Shown here piece by piece: positions 9,328 to 20,846 of a stretch of 64,000 bases of DNA; within the stretch, counting starts at the first letter, position 1; the number at the start of each line of letters is the position of its first letter. The notes below the pieces were generated by a model. That model was not told the DNA's origin and did not search any database. It saw only the letters and a list, made by a program, of their open reading frames with translations. Location of the stretch: positions 434,001 through 498,000 of the forward strand of contig NZ_CP042176.1 of NCBI RefSeq assembly GCF_005937885.2, read 5' to 3'. The position numbers were made by a program, and so were the translations under genes. Origin of the DNA: Bradyrhizobium sp. KBS0727. Its GTDB lineage: Bacteria > Pseudomonadota > Alphaproteobacteria > Rhizobiales > Xanthobacteraceae.

Positions 9328-10200
9328 ATGAGCGCGCTTGCCAATCACGCCTTTGCCAAGATGAACGGGATCGGCAACGAAATCGTGGTGGTGGATCTGC
9401 GCGATTCGAAGGCCGCCGTCACCGCCGAGGAGGCGCGCGCGGTGGCTTCGCCGGCGGGCGTGCCCTATGACCAGCTGATGGTACTGCAGCCGCCGCGGCT
9501 GCAGGGCACCGAGGCCTTCATCAAGATCTACAACAATGACGGCTCGGAAGCCGGCGCCTGCGGCAACGGCATGCGCTGCGTGGTGCGCCGCCTGTTCGAG
9601 AAGACCGGCCAGTCCGCCGTGACGTTCGAGACCCGGGCCGGGCTGTTGAATTGCTGGCAGGGGCCGGCGCCCGATCTCTATACGGTGGATATGGGCGCGC
9701 CGAAGTTCGGCTGGCAGGACATTCCGCTGGCCGAGGAGTTTCGCGACACCCGCTACATCGAGTTGCAGGTCGGGCCGATCGACGCGCCGATCCTGCATTC
9801 GCCCTCGGTGGTGAGCATGGGCAACCCGCATGCGATCTTCTGGGTCGACGACGTCAACGCCTATGATCTCGAACGCTTCGGGCCGTTGTTGGAAAATCAC
9901 CCGATCTTTCCCGATCGCGCCAACATCACGCTGGCCCACATCGTCGATCGCGATCACATTACGATGCGCACCTGGGAACGCGGCGCCGGTCTGACGCGCG
10001 CCTGCGGTTCGGCGGCCTGCGCCACCGCGGTCGCCGCCGCCCGGCTGAAGCGCACCAACCGTACCGTCGAGTTGACGCTACCCGGCGGCAAGCTCTCGAT
10101 CGAATGGCGCGAGCGCGACGATCATGTGCTGATGACCGGCACCGCCGATTTCGAATATGAGGGCCGTTTCGATCCGGCGCTGTTCGCGTCGGTTGCTTAA
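9328..10200 (+). CDS. dapF: Diaminopimelate epimerase
   Basis: A 290-residue cytoplasmic enzyme converting LL- to meso-diaminopimelate for lysine and peptidoglycan synthesis. Both catalytic cysteines are present in their motifs: Cys78 in ACGNGMR and Cys226 in RACGSAAC. The N-terminal [10 protein letters not shown] motif is typical. An upstream in-frame start at 9253 would add 25 unsupported residues; the ATG at 9328 gives the normal family length. mtaB starts 14 bases after the stop, in the dapF-mtaB order common in alphaproteobacteria. Confidence 0.96.
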   Translation: MSALANHAFAKMNGIGNEIVVVDLRDSKAAVTAEEARAVASPAGVPYDQLMVLQPPRLQGTEAFIKIYNNDGSEAGACGNGMRCVVRRLFEKTGQSAVTFETRAGLLNCWQGPAPDLYTVDMGAPKFGWQDIPLAEEFRDTRYIELQVGPIDAPILHSPSVVSMGNPHAIFWVDDVNAYDLERFGPLLENHPIFPDRANITLAHIVDRDHITMRTWERGAGLTRACGSAACATAVAAARLKRTNRTVELTLPGGKLSIEWRERDDHVLMTGTADFEYEGRFDPALFASVA

Positions 10201-10214
10201 GTGGCTGGCGTGAG

Positions 10215-11480
10215 ATGAGCGTCGACGTCCTCACCTTCGGCTGCCGCCTCAACGCCTTCGAATCCGAGGTGATCGCGCGCGAGGCCGAGCGCGCTGGCCT
10301 CTGCGATACCGTCGTCATCAACAGTTGCGCCGTCACCAACGAGGCGGTGGCGCAGGCGCGGCAATCGATCCGGCGACTGAAGCGCGAGCGCCCCGAGGTG
10401 CGCATCGTCGTCACCGGCTGCGCGGCGCAGACCCAGCCCGACATGTTTGCCGGGATGGCCGAGGTCGATCGCGTCGTCGGCAATGACGAGAAAATGCGTG
10501 GGCAGGCCTGGCGCGAGGCGCGTGCGGCGTTCGATGGCGGCTTTGGCATCGAGACAAGCGAGAAAATCGCGGTCGCCGACATCATGTCGGTGAAGGAAAT
10601 GGCGCCGCACCTGCTCGACGGCTTCAAGGCCGGATTGCCTCGCGTATTCGTGCAGGTGCAGAACGGCTGCGACCATCGCTGCACCTTCTGCATCATCCCC
10701 TACGGCCGCGGCAATTCGCGCTCGGTGCCGATGGGCGCCGTCGTCGATCAGGTTCGTGCGCTGGTCGAACGCGGCCATGCCGAGATCGTGCTGACCGGCG
10801 TCGATATGACAAGCTACGGCGCCGACCTGCCGGGCGAGCCGAAGCTCGGGCAACTTGCAAAACAGATCCTGCGACATGTCCCGGAATTGAAACGCTTACG
10901 GATTTCCTCGATCGACTCGATCGAGGCCGACCGCGACCTGCTCGACGTTATCGCGGATGATGCGCGGCTGATGCCGCATCTGCACCTGTCGCTGCAGTCC
11001 GGCGACGATCTGATCCTGAAGCGGATGAAACGGCGGCATTTGCGCCGCGACGCCATTGAATTCTGCGCGCAGGTGCGGCGGCTGCGGCCGGACATTGCGC
11101 TCGGTGCCGATATCATCGCAGGTTTTCCGACCGAGACCGAAGAAATGTTCGCGCGTTCGCGGGATCTGGTCGACGAATGCGATCTCACCTTCCTGCATGT
11201 GTTTCCCTATTCGAAACGTCCGGGCACGCCGGCGGCGCGGATGCCGCAGGTGGCGGGCGAGGTGATCAGGGAGCGCGCGAAGCGATTGCGCGCGGCGGGT
11301 GAGACGGCGCTGCAGAAGCGGCTGGCGGCGGAGGCAGGCGCAACGCGTCAGGTTTTGATCGAGAGCAAGCGCCAGGGCCGCACCGAGCATTTCCTGCCGG
11401 TGGCGATCTCAGGCGAAACGCCGGGCGCGGTGCGGGCGCTGGTTGTGACGGGAAATGATGGCGCGCGGCTGACGGTGTGA
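10215..11480 (+). CDS. mtaB: tRNA t6A37 methylthiotransferase MtaB
   Basis: A 421-residue radical-SAM enzyme that adds a methylthio group to t6A37 of tRNAs to give ms2t6A. The N-terminal methylthiotransferase domain has its three cluster cysteines (Cys10 in FGCRLN, Cys38 in NSCAV, Cys69 in TGCAAQ). The radical-SAM CxxxCxxC is Cys152-Cys156-Cys159 (GCDHRCTFC). A TRAM-like C-terminus follows (~360-421). The FGCRLN motif and length fit MtaB rather than MiaB or RimO. It probably shares a transcript with dapF. Confidence 0.93.
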   Translation: MSVDVLTFGCRLNAFESEVIAREAERAGLCDTVVINSCAVTNEAVAQARQSIRRLKRERPEVRIVVTGCAAQTQPDMFAGMAEVDRVVGNDEKMRGQAWREARAAFDGGFGIETSEKIAVADIMSVKEMAPHLLDGFKAGLPRVFVQVQNGCDHRCTFCIIPYGRGNSRSVPMGAVVDQVRALVERGHAEIVLTGVDMTSYGADLPGEPKLGQLAKQILRHVPELKRLRISSIDSIEADRDLLDVIADDARLMPHLHLSLQSGDDLILKRMKRRHLRRDAIEFCAQVRRLRPDIALGADIIAGFPTETEEMFARSRDLVDECDLTFLHVFPYSKRPGTPAARMPQVAGEVIRERAKRLRAAGETALQKRLAAEAGATRQVLIESKRQGRTEHFLPVAISGETPGAVRALVVTGNDGARLTV

Positions 11481-11494
11481 GCCGCAAGTTTCGC

Positions 11495-11665
11495 TGTCAT
11501 CGCCCGGCTTGCCGCCTCCGCTAAAGCTGCGGCGAGCCAACATAGGGAAGCCTCGGCGAAGCCTTGGCGTAGCCGGGACCGGGCGACCCAGTACGCCGCG
11601 GCTTCTCGATTCAAATCACACCCGCCTCTGGAATACTGGATCATCCGCCTTCGCGGATGATGACA
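11495..11665. repeat. Palindromic intergenic repeat, family B, long divergent copy
   Basis: It begins GTCATCGCCCGG and carries the family B core (CCCAGTACGCCG at about 11587, ATACTGGATCATCCGC at about 11633) and ends in GGATGATGAC. It separates the convergent mtaB and RluA-type genes. It resembles the copies at 13408-13521 and 39038-39155 but has an expanded left half with its own GGCGAAGCC-type palindromes. Confidence 0.6.
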
Positions 11666-11695
11666 ACGGAGGTTGGGAGGGGAAGGGGAACGCCG

Positions 11696-12418
11696 CTACT
11701 CGCCGTTCCACCCGCACTTGCGCAGCCGCTCGTGCATATGTTCCGGCGCCGGCGCCACCACGCGCACCGGCTCCTTGTTCCTTGAAATCGGAATCCCGAT
11801 CTCGCGGGAATGCAGATGCAGGACGGGTTCACCGAAGCGCGGGCCGTTGCCATAGATGTTGTCGCCGACGATCGGCCAGCCCGTGGCCGACGTGTGCACG
11901 CGCAGTTGATGGGTGCGGCCGGTGACCGGTTCCAGCGCCAGCCAGGCGAGGCCGTCGCCACGTCCGCAGACTTTCCAGTTTGTGACGGCTTTTTGACCGT
12001 CCGGGTCCGGCTTCTGCCACCAGCCGCGTTCCTCGTTGAGGCGGCCAAGCGGCATGTCGATGGTGCCTTCGTCCTCAGCTGGCCCGCCTTCGACCACCGC
12101 CCAATAGGTCTTTGAAATCTTGCCGTGCTTGAACAGCAGGCCAAGCGAGGCGGTGGCCTTGCGGTGGCGTCCCAGCACCAGGCAGCCGGAGGTATCCTTG
12201 TCGAGCCGGTGGGCCAGCACCGGCGGCCGCGGCAGGCCGAATCGCAGGCCGTCGAACGAGGCCTCCAGATTGGCGCCGCCCTTGGGGCCGCGATGCACCG
12301 GCAGGCCGGCGGGCTTGTCGATGACCAGCATCAGGCCGTCGCGGTGAAGCACGCGGGCCTGGATTTCTTCCGCGGTCAATCCGGGAATATCAAACGGTTT
12401 GTTGTGACTTTCGCTCAT
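11696..12418 (-). CDS. RluA-family pseudouridine synthase
   Basis: A 240-residue enzyme that isomerises uridine to pseudouridine in rRNA or tRNA. The catalytic motif HRLDKDTSG is at residues 70-78, with the nucleophile at Asp73; the downstream GRTHQLRVH motif is also intact. No S4 domain is seen, so it resembles the short RluA/TruC-type members. The target base cannot be predicted. It lies opposite to mtaB and ftsY, with only 28 bases to the divergent ftsY start, so the two promoters must overlap neighbouring coding sequence. Confidence 0.9.
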   Translation of the reverse strand: MSESHNKPFDIPGLTAEEIQARVLHRDGLMLVIDKPAGLPVHRGPKGGANLEASFDGLRFGLPRPPVLAHRLDKDTSGCLVLGRHRKATASLGLLFKHGKISKTYWAVVEGGPAEDEGTIDMPLGRLNEERGWWQKPDPDGQKAVTNWKVCGRGDGLAWLALEPVTGRTHQLRVHTSATGWPIVGDNIYGNGPRFGEPVLHLHSREIGIPISRNKEPVRVVAPAPEHMHERLRKCGWNGE

Positions 12419-12446
12419 GGCGCGAAACCGCTAACACAGCCCCGAC

Positions 12447-13394
12447 ATGAACGATACCACTCCCGGAACCCCCAAATTGAGCTGGTGGCGGCGGCTCTCG
12501 GGCGGCCTGAAGCGAACCTCGAGTTCGCTCGGGTCCGCCGTTGCCGATCTCGTCACCAAGCGCAAGCTCGACCGCGCCATGCTCGACGATATCGAGGATG
12601 TGCTGCTGCGCGCCGATCTCGGCACCGAAGTCGCAGGTCGCATCGCGACCGCCGTCGGCGCCGGCCGCTACGACAAGGCGATATCGGCCGAAGACGTCAA
12701 AACGGTGGTCGCGACCGAAGTCGAGAAAGTGCTGGCGCCGGTCGCCAAGCCGCTGGAGATCGACGCCTCGCAAAAGCCGTTCGTCATTCTGGTGGTCGGC
12801 GTCAACGGTTCCGGCAAGACCACCACCATCGGCAAGCTGGCGGCGAAACTTTCCGCCGAAGGGCGCAAGATGATGCTCGCCGCCGGCGACACCTTTCGTG
12901 CCGCCGCGATCGAACAGCTCAAGGTCTGGGGCGAGCGCACCAAGTCGCCGGTCATCGCCGGCGCGCAGGGCTCGGATTCGGCAAGCCTTGCCTTCAACGC
13001 GCTGACCGCGGCGAAGGAGCAGAAGGTCGACGTGTTGCTGGTCGACACCGCCGGCCGGCTGCAGAACAAGGCCGAGCTGATGAACGAACTGGAAAAGGTC
13101 GTTCGCGTTATCAAGAAGGTCGACGCGTCGGCGCCGCATGCCGTGCTGCTGGTGCTCGACGCCACGGTGGGACAAAATGCGCTGTCGCAGGTCGAGGCAT
13201 TTCATCGTACCGCAGGGGTTACCGGCCTTGTCATGACCAAGCTCGACGGTACCGCGCGCGGCGGCATTCTGGTGGCGCTGGCGGAGAAGTTCAAACTGCC
13301 GGTGCACTTCATCGGGGTCGGCGAAAGCATCGAAGACCTGGCGCCGTTCACCGCGCGGGATTTCGCCAACGCGATCGCAGGAATTGAGTCTTAG
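12447..13394 (+). CDS. ftsY: Signal recognition particle receptor FtsY
   Basis: A 315-residue SRP-type GTPase that receives ribosome-nascent chain-SRP complexes at the inner membrane. The N domain spans ~20-100. G1 GVNGSGKTT is at residues 118-126, G3 DTAGR at 200-204, and G4 TKLD at 264-267. The long acidic A domain of E. coli FtsY is absent; a short basic/aromatic N-terminus (SWWRRL) probably contacts the membrane. It sits in the dapF-mtaB-ftsY-yciB order, interrupted here by an opposing RluA-type gene. Confidence 0.96.
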   Translation: MNDTTPGTPKLSWWRRLSGGLKRTSSSLGSAVADLVTKRKLDRAMLDDIEDVLLRADLGTEVAGRIATAVGAGRYDKAISAEDVKTVVATEVEKVLAPVAKPLEIDASQKPFVILVVGVNGSGKTTTIGKLAAKLSAEGRKMMLAAGDTFRAAAIEQLKVWGERTKSPVIAGAQGSDSASLAFNALTAAKEQKVDVLLVDTAGRLQNKAELMNELEKVVRVIKKVDASAPHAVLLVLDATVGQNALSQVEAFHRTAGVTGLVMTKLDGTARGGILVALAEKFKLPVHFIGVGESIEDLAPFTARDFANAIAGIES

Positions 13395-13407
13395 GTTTTC
13401 ACTTGCC

Positions 13408-13521
13408 ATGCCCCGCGAAGGCGGGGCATCCAGTACGCCGCGCTGCTGATCGGAATCGAGGCGCCCCGGAATACTGGATCACCCGCTCCAGTGCGCAACG
13501 CGCACAAGGCGGGTGATGACG
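13408..13521. repeat. Palindromic intergenic repeat, family B copy
   Basis: A hairpin-rich element: CCCCGC/GCGGGG stem at its left end (near 13411-13426), ATCCAGTAC at about 13428 answering ATACTGGAT at about 13471, and CACCCGC/GCGGGTG near 13480-13515. It ends 19 bases before the yciB start. Related copies lie at 39038-39155, 43342-43393, 30680-30712 and 11495-11665. Confidence 0.75.
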
Positions 13522-13539
13522 GCAGACACAGGATATGAA

Positions 13540-14139
13540 ATGGACAAGACCCAGCCGCATCCGCTGTTCAAGCTCGCGACCGAACTCGGGCCACTGCTCG
13601 TGTTCTTTATCGCCAACGCCAAAGCCAATCTGTTTGTCGCCACCGGCGCCTTCATGGTGGCGATCGTGGCGGCGATGATCGCGTCCTATGTGGTGACGCG
13701 GCACATTCCGATCATGGCTGTTGTCACCGGCGTCATCGTCATCGTGTTCGGGACGCTGACGCTGGTGCTGCACGACGAAACCTTCATCAAGGTGAAGCCG
13801 ACCATCATCTACGGCCTGTTCGCCGCGATCCTCGGCGGCGGGCTGCTGTTCGGCCGCTCCTTCATCGCCATCATGTTCGACCAGATGTTCAACCTGACGC
13901 CGCAGGGCTGGCGCATCCTGACGCTGCGCTGGGCGCTGTTCTTCTTCGGCATGGCGATCTTGAACGAAATCATCTGGCGCACCCAGACGACGGACTTCTG
14001 GGTGAATTTTAAAGTGTTCGGCGTTACGCCGCTGACGATGATCTTTGCGATCGCCCAGATGCCGCTGACCAAGCGCTATCATCTGGAGCCGGCCACGCTC
14101 GAGGCGAGCGAGGCGGATGGCGGCGATGTGACGAAGTAG
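13540..14139 (+). CDS. yciB: Inner membrane-spanning protein YciB (septation protein A)
   Basis: A 199-residue polytopic inner-membrane protein with about five hydrophobic segments (from ~18 to ~160) and the family segments [15 protein letters not shown] and [19 protein letters not shown]. YciB/IspZ proteins affect cell-envelope integrity and septation. AGGA at 13530-13533 supports ATG 13540; an earlier in-frame start at 13513 would lie inside the repeat. It follows ftsY in the usual alphaproteobacterial order. Confidence 0.92.
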   Translation: MDKTQPHPLFKLATELGPLLVFFIANAKANLFVATGAFMVAIVAAMIASYVVTRHIPIMAVVTGVIVIVFGTLTLVLHDETFIKVKPTIIYGLFAAILGGGLLFGRSFIAIMFDQMFNLTPQGWRILTLRWALFFFGMAILNEIIWRTQTTDFWVNFKVFGVTPLTMIFAIAQMPLTKRYHLEPATLEASEADGGDVTK

Positions 14140-14158
14140 GGGCGCGGTTGCGCGGCTC

Positions 14159-14270
14159 CGTCATTGCCTGCAACAAACGCGAAGCGTTTGCGCAAGGGAG
14201 CGAAGCGACGAAGCAATCCATTCTTTCTTTACGTGGGAAGATGGATTGCTTCGCTTCGCTCGCAATGACG
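14159..14270. repeat. Palindromic intergenic repeat, family A copy 2
   Basis: It begins CGTCATTGC and ends GCAATGACG, with the same inner pair as copy 1: GAAGCAATCCA (14210-14220) and TGGATTGCTTC (14242-14252). It fills nearly the whole gap between the convergent yciB and HhH genes. Confidence 0.8.
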
Positions 14271-14276
14271 AGAAGA

Positions 14277-14645
14277 TCAGCTCTTCTGCTTGGCGATGAT
14301 CTTGTCCTTGATCCCGTCATAGGTCTTCTGCGGGACGATGTTCTTGCTCACCAGGTCGTCCTTGCCCTTGTAGGGGCGGCCCGCGATGATCTTGGCCGAA
14401 TAGGCCTTGCCGATGCCGGGCAGCGCGTCGAGCTGGTCGGCGGTTGCCGAATTGATGTCGAGCAGCTCGGCCTTCGGCGCCGGCGCCATCTTCGATTCGG
14501 CGGCTGGTGCCTTCGGAGCCGGAGCCATCATCTTGCCGTCGGATTTGGCGGCGGGCTGCGCGGTCTGGGCCATCGACGGGGTCGCCGTCAGCATGCCCAA
14601 GGTGAGCGCGGTTGCGAGAACGGAAGCGAGCGTGAAATGGCGCAT
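14277..14645 (-). CDS. Exported helix-hairpin-helix (ComEA-like) small protein
   Basis: A 122-residue protein with a clear signal peptide (cleavage near PSMAQ, residue ~26), a Lys/Pro/Ala-rich linker (~27-58) and a C-terminal helix-hairpin-helix domain ([27 protein letters not shown]). The domain resembles ComEA, the periplasmic DNA-binding protein of competence, but no other competence gene is nearby, and proteins of this size are widespread in rhizobia without proven function. A GGAGGG ribosome-binding site lies 10 bases before the ATG. Confidence 0.85.
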   Translation of the reverse strand: MRHFTLASVLATALTLGMLTATPSMAQTAQPAAKSDGKMMAPAPKAPAAESKMAPAPKAELLDINSATADQLDALPGIGKAYSAKIIAGRPYKGKDDLVSKNIVPQKTYDGIKDKIIAKQKS

Positions 14646-14771
14646 AGAAGTGTCCCTCCAAGGACGGTTTAAGTAACAGCATTGAATTAGCTTCGGATTC
14701 GTGGCGGCGCCATGGCCCCAGAATGAACGGCAGATAAAAGCGAATAATTATTTGGAGTTAATTGTTGTCTT

Positions 14772-14851
14772 GTCATTCCGGGGCGCATCGAAGATGCGAA
14801 CCCGGAATCTCGAGATTCCGGGTTCATCGCTGCGCGATGCCCCGGAATGAC
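14772..14851. repeat. Palindromic intergenic repeat, family C copy 1
   Basis: Perfect 13-bp terminal inverted repeats (GTCATTCCGGGGC at 14772-14784, complement at 14839-14851) surround a perfect 16-bp palindrome GGAATCTCGAGATTCC at 14804-14819. The same central palindrome occurs at 32045-32060, and a one-base variant occurs near 47501. Confidence 0.85.
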
Positions 14852-14860
14852 GGCGAGCAG

Positions 14861-15457
14861 TTACGTCCCCGCGCGCAGCGCCTTCTCGATTTCAACCTTC
14901 AGCACGCTGTCGATATTGTCCGGCGTCACCGGCCCGACCATCTTGTAGAGGATGGTGCCTTGGCGGCCGACCACGAAGGTCTCGGGCACGCCGTAGACGC
15001 CCCATTCGATCGAGCCGCGGCCGTTGGCATCGACGCCGACGATGCCGAACGGATTGCCGTAGCGGCCGAGGAAGCGGCGGGCGTTGTCGGGGGAATCCTT
15101 GTAGTTGATGCCGACGAGCTGCAGCCGCTTGTCTTTGGCCAGTTGAACAAACAGCGGTGCCTCGTCGTGGCAGGGCACGCACCAGGAGGCCCAGACGTTG
15201 ACGACGCTGACCTTGCCCTTGAACGCGGATGGATCGAGCCCAGGCACCGCGGCACCGTTGACGGCGAGGCCCTCCAGCGCCGGCAGCGCGGTTTGCGGCG
15301 CCGGGCGGCCGATCAAGGCCGAGGGGATCCTGGATGGATCGCCGCCATGCAGCCGCACCAGAAACAGTCCGGCGAGTGCTGCGAAGCCGATCAGCGGCAA
15401 CGCCACCAGCCAGCGCCGGCTGTTCGGCCCGACATCCGATGGTGCGGGTTCGCTCAT
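14861..15457 (-). CDS. ccmG: Thiol:disulfide interchange protein CcmG/DsbE
   Basis: A 198-residue membrane-anchored periplasmic thioredoxin-like protein (anchor ~15-35) that keeps apocytochrome c haem-binding cysteines reduced. The active site WCVPC has Cys93 and Cys96; [11 protein letters not shown] is the cis-proline loop typical of CcmG. It is the last gene of the ccmABCDG cluster, and its ATG overlaps the ccmD stop (ATGA). Confidence 0.95.
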   Translation of the reverse strand: MSEPAPSDVGPNSRRWLVALPLIGFAALAGLFLVRLHGGDPSRIPSALIGRPAPQTALPALEGLAVNGAAVPGLDPSAFKGKVSVVNVWASWCVPCHDEAPLFVQLAKDKRLQLVGINYKDSPDNARRFLGRYGNPFGIVGVDANGRGSIEWGVYGVPETFVVGRQGTILYKMVGPVTPDNIDSVLKVEIEKALRAGT

Positions 15458-15633
15458 CGGATATCCGTTGCGTTGCGGCCGGACCGGCGCGTCACGCCGC
15501 TGGCCTCGAGTTCGCGCAACCGCGCCTTCTGCCGGCGATAGTCGATCGCGATCCAGACGATCAGGATCAGCACCACCGCCGCCACCAGCGCATAGGACGT
15601 TACGATGAAGGTGGCGTAGGAACCGAGTGCCAT
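15454..15633 (-). CDS. ccmD: Haem exporter protein CcmD (small)
   Basis: A 59-residue single-pass membrane protein starting [11 protein letters not shown], with a hydrophobic segment at about residues 9-31 and a basic tail ([13 protein letters not shown]) as in CcmD. CcmD helps release holo-CcmE from the CcmABC complex. Its ATG is 4 bases after the ccmC stop, and its TGA overlaps the ccmG ATG by four bases, so position and topology both support the call. Confidence 0.9.
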   Translation of the reverse strand: MALGSYATFIVTSYALVAAVVLILIVWIAIDYRRQKARLRELEASGVTRRSGRNATDIR

Positions 15634-15637
15634 GGCG

Positions 15638-16369
15638 TCACGCCGCCTGCTGGCTGGCTTGCATCATCTGCAAGGCGCGGACGCGGCGGCGCAGGATCTC
15701 GTTGCGCATCGCCGCCAGATGCAGGGTAACGAACAGCAGCGAAAATCCGACCGCCATCACCAGCAACGGAATCAGGAAGGCTTTGTCGAGCGACGGGCCG
15801 CCCATCCGCATCACCGAGGCCGGCTGATGCAGCGTGTTCCACCAGTCGACCGAGAATTTTATGATCGGCAGGTTGATCGCGCCGACCAGTGTCAGGATTG
15901 CCGCCGCGCGCGCGGCGCGCGAGGGATCGTCGACCGCGCGCCACAGCGCGATCAGGCCGAGATACATCAGAAACAAAATCAGCACCGAGGTCAGCCGTGC
16001 GTCCCATTCCCAATAGGTGCCCCACATCGGCTTGCCCCACAGCGAGCCGGTGACCAGCGCCAGGAAGGTAAAGGCGGCGCCGATCGGCGCGGCGGCCTTG
16101 GCGGCGACGTCGGCGAGCGGATGCCGCCATACCAGCGTGCCCAGCGCCGAAAGGCTCATCACGCCCCAGACGAACATCGACAGCCACGCATTCGGCACAT
16201 GGATGAACATGATCTTGACGGTGGCGCGCTGCTGGTAGTCGTCGGGCGCCATCGCCGATTGATAGAGGCCGATCAGCAACAGGATCGCGGTTGCGCCCGC
16301 CAGCCACGGCAGCACGCGTGCCGTCAGCGACAGGAACTTGGTGGGATTGGCGAGGTCGAGCAGCGTCAT
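15638..16369 (-). CDS. ccmC: Haem exporter permease CcmC
   Basis: A 243-residue inner-membrane protein of the haem-handling family with about six membrane segments and the tryptophan-rich periplasmic motif [13 protein letters not shown], which presents haem to CcmE. The flanking histidine in MFIHVPNAW fits the haem axial ligand region. It lies between ccmB (92-base gap) and ccmD (4-base gap). Confidence 0.95.
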   Translation of the reverse strand: MTLLDLANPTKFLSLTARVLPWLAGATAILLLIGLYQSAMAPDDYQQRATVKIMFIHVPNAWLSMFVWGVMSLSALGTLVWRHPLADVAAKAAAPIGAAFTFLALVTGSLWGKPMWGTYWEWDARLTSVLILFLMYLGLIALWRAVDDPSRAARAAAILTLVGAINLPIIKFSVDWWNTLHQPASVMRMGGPSLDKAFLIPLLVMAVGFSLLFVTLHLAAMRNEILRRRVRALQMMQASQQAA

Positions 16370-16461
16370 GGCATCCTGATAGTCGTCAGCGGCGGGGCAG
16401 GCAATGCGGCTTGGTTTGTTTCATTTCGCCTCCGCGAGAGTTGATCGGCGTCAAATGGGTG

Positions 16462-17130
16462 TCAGTCCAGTCCATGCCGCAGGCTGGCCGCCGCCGCGAA
16501 CGGCCCGATCACGAAACTGACCAGCGACAGCGCGCACAGGATCGAAAACGGCGTTCCGAACGACAGCGGTCCTGATATCGCGGCCTGCGAGGCCGCGACG
16601 CCGAAGATCAGCACCGGGATCGACAGCGGCAGCACCAGCACCGCCAGCAACAACCCGCCGCGATGTAATGTCACGGCCAGCGCCGCGCCGATCATGCCGG
16701 TAAATGTCAGCGCCGGGGTCCCGACCAATAGCGTCAGCGCCACCGCCGCGGTCGCGGCGGCATCGAGGTTCAACAGCAACCCGAGCACAGGCGTTGCGAT
16801 CACCAGCGGTAACCCGGCGGCGAGCCAGTGCGCCAGCGCTTTCGCCGCACAGGCGAGTTCCAGCGGGGTCCGGCCCATCACGATCAGGTCGAGGGAACCG
16901 TCGTCATGGTCCGATGTGAACAGGCGATCGAGCGTCAGCAGGCTCGCGAGCAGCGCGCCGAGCCAAAGGATCGCAGGGCCAAGCCGGGTCAGCAGCGCGA
17001 GATCCGGCCCGATCGCAAACGGCATCAGCACCGTGACGGTCAGGAAAAACAGCACGCCGATCAGTGCGCCGCCCCCGACCCGCAGTGCGATTTTGATGTC
17101 CCGTCGGATCAACGCGGCGAGGGCGGTCAT
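16462..17130 (-). CDS. ccmB: Haem exporter permease CcmB
   Basis: A 222-residue polytopic protein with about six hydrophobic segments and the family stretch [24 protein letters not shown] (given as a landmark at residues ~77-100). With CcmA and CcmC it forms the ABC-type complex of cytochrome c maturation. Its start overlaps the ccmA stop by 4 bases. Confidence 0.94.
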   Translation of the reverse strand: MTALAALIRRDIKIALRVGGGALIGVLFFLTVTVLMPFAIGPDLALLTRLGPAILWLGALLASLLTLDRLFTSDHDDGSLDLIVMGRTPLELACAAKALAHWLAAGLPLVIATPVLGLLLNLDAAATAAVALTLLVGTPALTFTGMIGAALAVTLHRGGLLLAVLVLPLSIPVLIFGVAASQAAISGPLSFGTPFSILCALSLVSFVIGPFAAAASLRHGLD

Positions 17131-17729
17131 GCGGCGCCCCCCATCCGCAATTCCCCTGCCTCGATGCCGAGCGGGGCGTGGGTGGCGGCGATGACGATGC
17201 CGCCGCCGGCCAGATGGTCGCGCGTCAGGCCGGCGAACAGGCCTTGACCAGCGGCATCAAGCGCCGAGGTCGGCTCGTCCAGCAACCAGACCGGCCGCCG
17301 CACCACCAATAGCCGGGCGATCGACAACCGCCGCCGCTGCCCGGCCGACAGGTACGCCGCGGGCAGGTGGGTCGTATGGCCGAGCCCGACCGAAGCAAGG
17401 CATTGGCCGGGATCGGCGACATCGCCGCCCAGAAAATCGCACCAGAACGACAGGTTTTCGGTCACGCTGAGCGCTGGCTTCAGCGCGTCGCGATGGCCGA
17501 GATAGTGGGATTGTTCTGATAGGGTCAGTTCCGCTTCGCCGCCTTCGAGGTCGAACGATCCGCCCGCCGGCGTCAGCAGCCCTGCGATCAGGCGTAGCAG
17601 CGAGGTCTTGCCGGATCCATTGGGGCCGGTGACGGCAAGGGCCTGGCCGGACGAAGCCTCGAAATCGAGGCCGGAAAACACCTCGCGGCCGCCCCTGATA
17701 CAACTGACCTGGCGTCCCGAGAGCCGCAT
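17127..17729 (-). CDS. ccmA: Haem exporter ATP-binding protein CcmA
   Basis: A 200-residue ABC ATPase with Walker A GPNGSGKT at residues 35-42, signature LSAGQRRR, and Walker [13 protein letters not shown]. It supplies ATP hydrolysis for release of holo-CcmE during cytochrome c maturation. It is the first gene of the cluster; AAGGGA lies about 5 bases before the ATG. The upstream 238-base region is shared with the divergent acnA and contains an Irr-type box. ccmE, ccmF and ccmH are not in the window. Confidence 0.95.
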   Translation of the reverse strand: MRLSGRQVSCIRGGREVFSGLDFEASSGQALAVTGPNGSGKTSLLRLIAGLLTPAGGSFDLEGGEAELTLSEQSHYLGHRDALKPALSVTENLSFWCDFLGGDVADPGQCLASVGLGHTTHLPAAYLSAGQRRRLSIARLLVVRRPVWLLDEPTSALDAAGQGLFAGLTRDHLAGGGIVIAATHAPLGIEAGELRMGGAA

Positions 17730-17839
17730 CTTGTCCCTTCACAGCCCTCTGAAAACCCAGCCCTCTGAAAGCTATGGGTAGCGCATTCAAATTTGTGGGT
17801 CGCGCCATGCTGCCGCACGATTGTCGGTGTGGCGGCGCT

Positions 17840-17856
17840 TCTAGAAAGATTCTATA
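17840..17856. promoter_or_regulatory. Candidate iron control element (Irr box) between ccmA and acnA
   Basis: TCTAGAA-AGA-TTCTATA is an interrupted palindrome matching, as I recall it, the rhizobial Irr-binding consensus TTTAGAA-N3-TTCTAAA at 12 of 14 arm positions. It lies ~111 bases from both the ccmA and acnA start codons. Aconitase (Fe-S) and haem export are both plausible iron-responsive targets. Confidence 0.6.
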
Positions 17857-17926
17857 AGTCCGGAACTTGATGCAGCACACAATCGGCCGCCGCAAGCCAA
17901 TAGGCCGACCAAGCGGCGGTGTTTAA

Positions 17927-17943
17927 ATACCCTTGCCGGGTAT
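17927..17943 (+). promoter_or_regulatory. Hairpin in acnA leader
   Basis: ATACCC (17927-17932) and GGGTAT (17938-17943) form a 6-bp stem with a TTGCC loop, 24 bases before the acnA ATG. It may affect translation or serve as an operator; there is no T-run, so it is not an intrinsic terminator. Confidence 0.35.
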
Positions 17944-17967
17944 AACTGAGAATTGGGATTTCCTCAC

Positions 17968-20688
<2,721 letters not shown>

Positions 20689-20741
20689 CGCGGATTTGTG
20701 ATCAGGGGCTCACTGCGAAGTGAGTGGCGACAAGCAAGAAG

Positions 20742-20774
20742 GCGGCCTATGAAAAGGCCGCTTTCGCGCGTTTT
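20742..20774 (+). terminator. Candidate intrinsic terminator after acnA
   Basis: Stem GCGGCC (20742-20747) / GGCCGC (20756-20761) with an 8-base loop, followed by TTT and a later TTTT. The T-run is broken, so efficiency is uncertain. Confidence 0.5.
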
Positions 20775-20846
20775 GGGGCACGCTCACAGGGATCAGATCA
20801 TGCCCCGTACAAATACGGATGGAAATCGTTACGACCGGTTCGCAGT

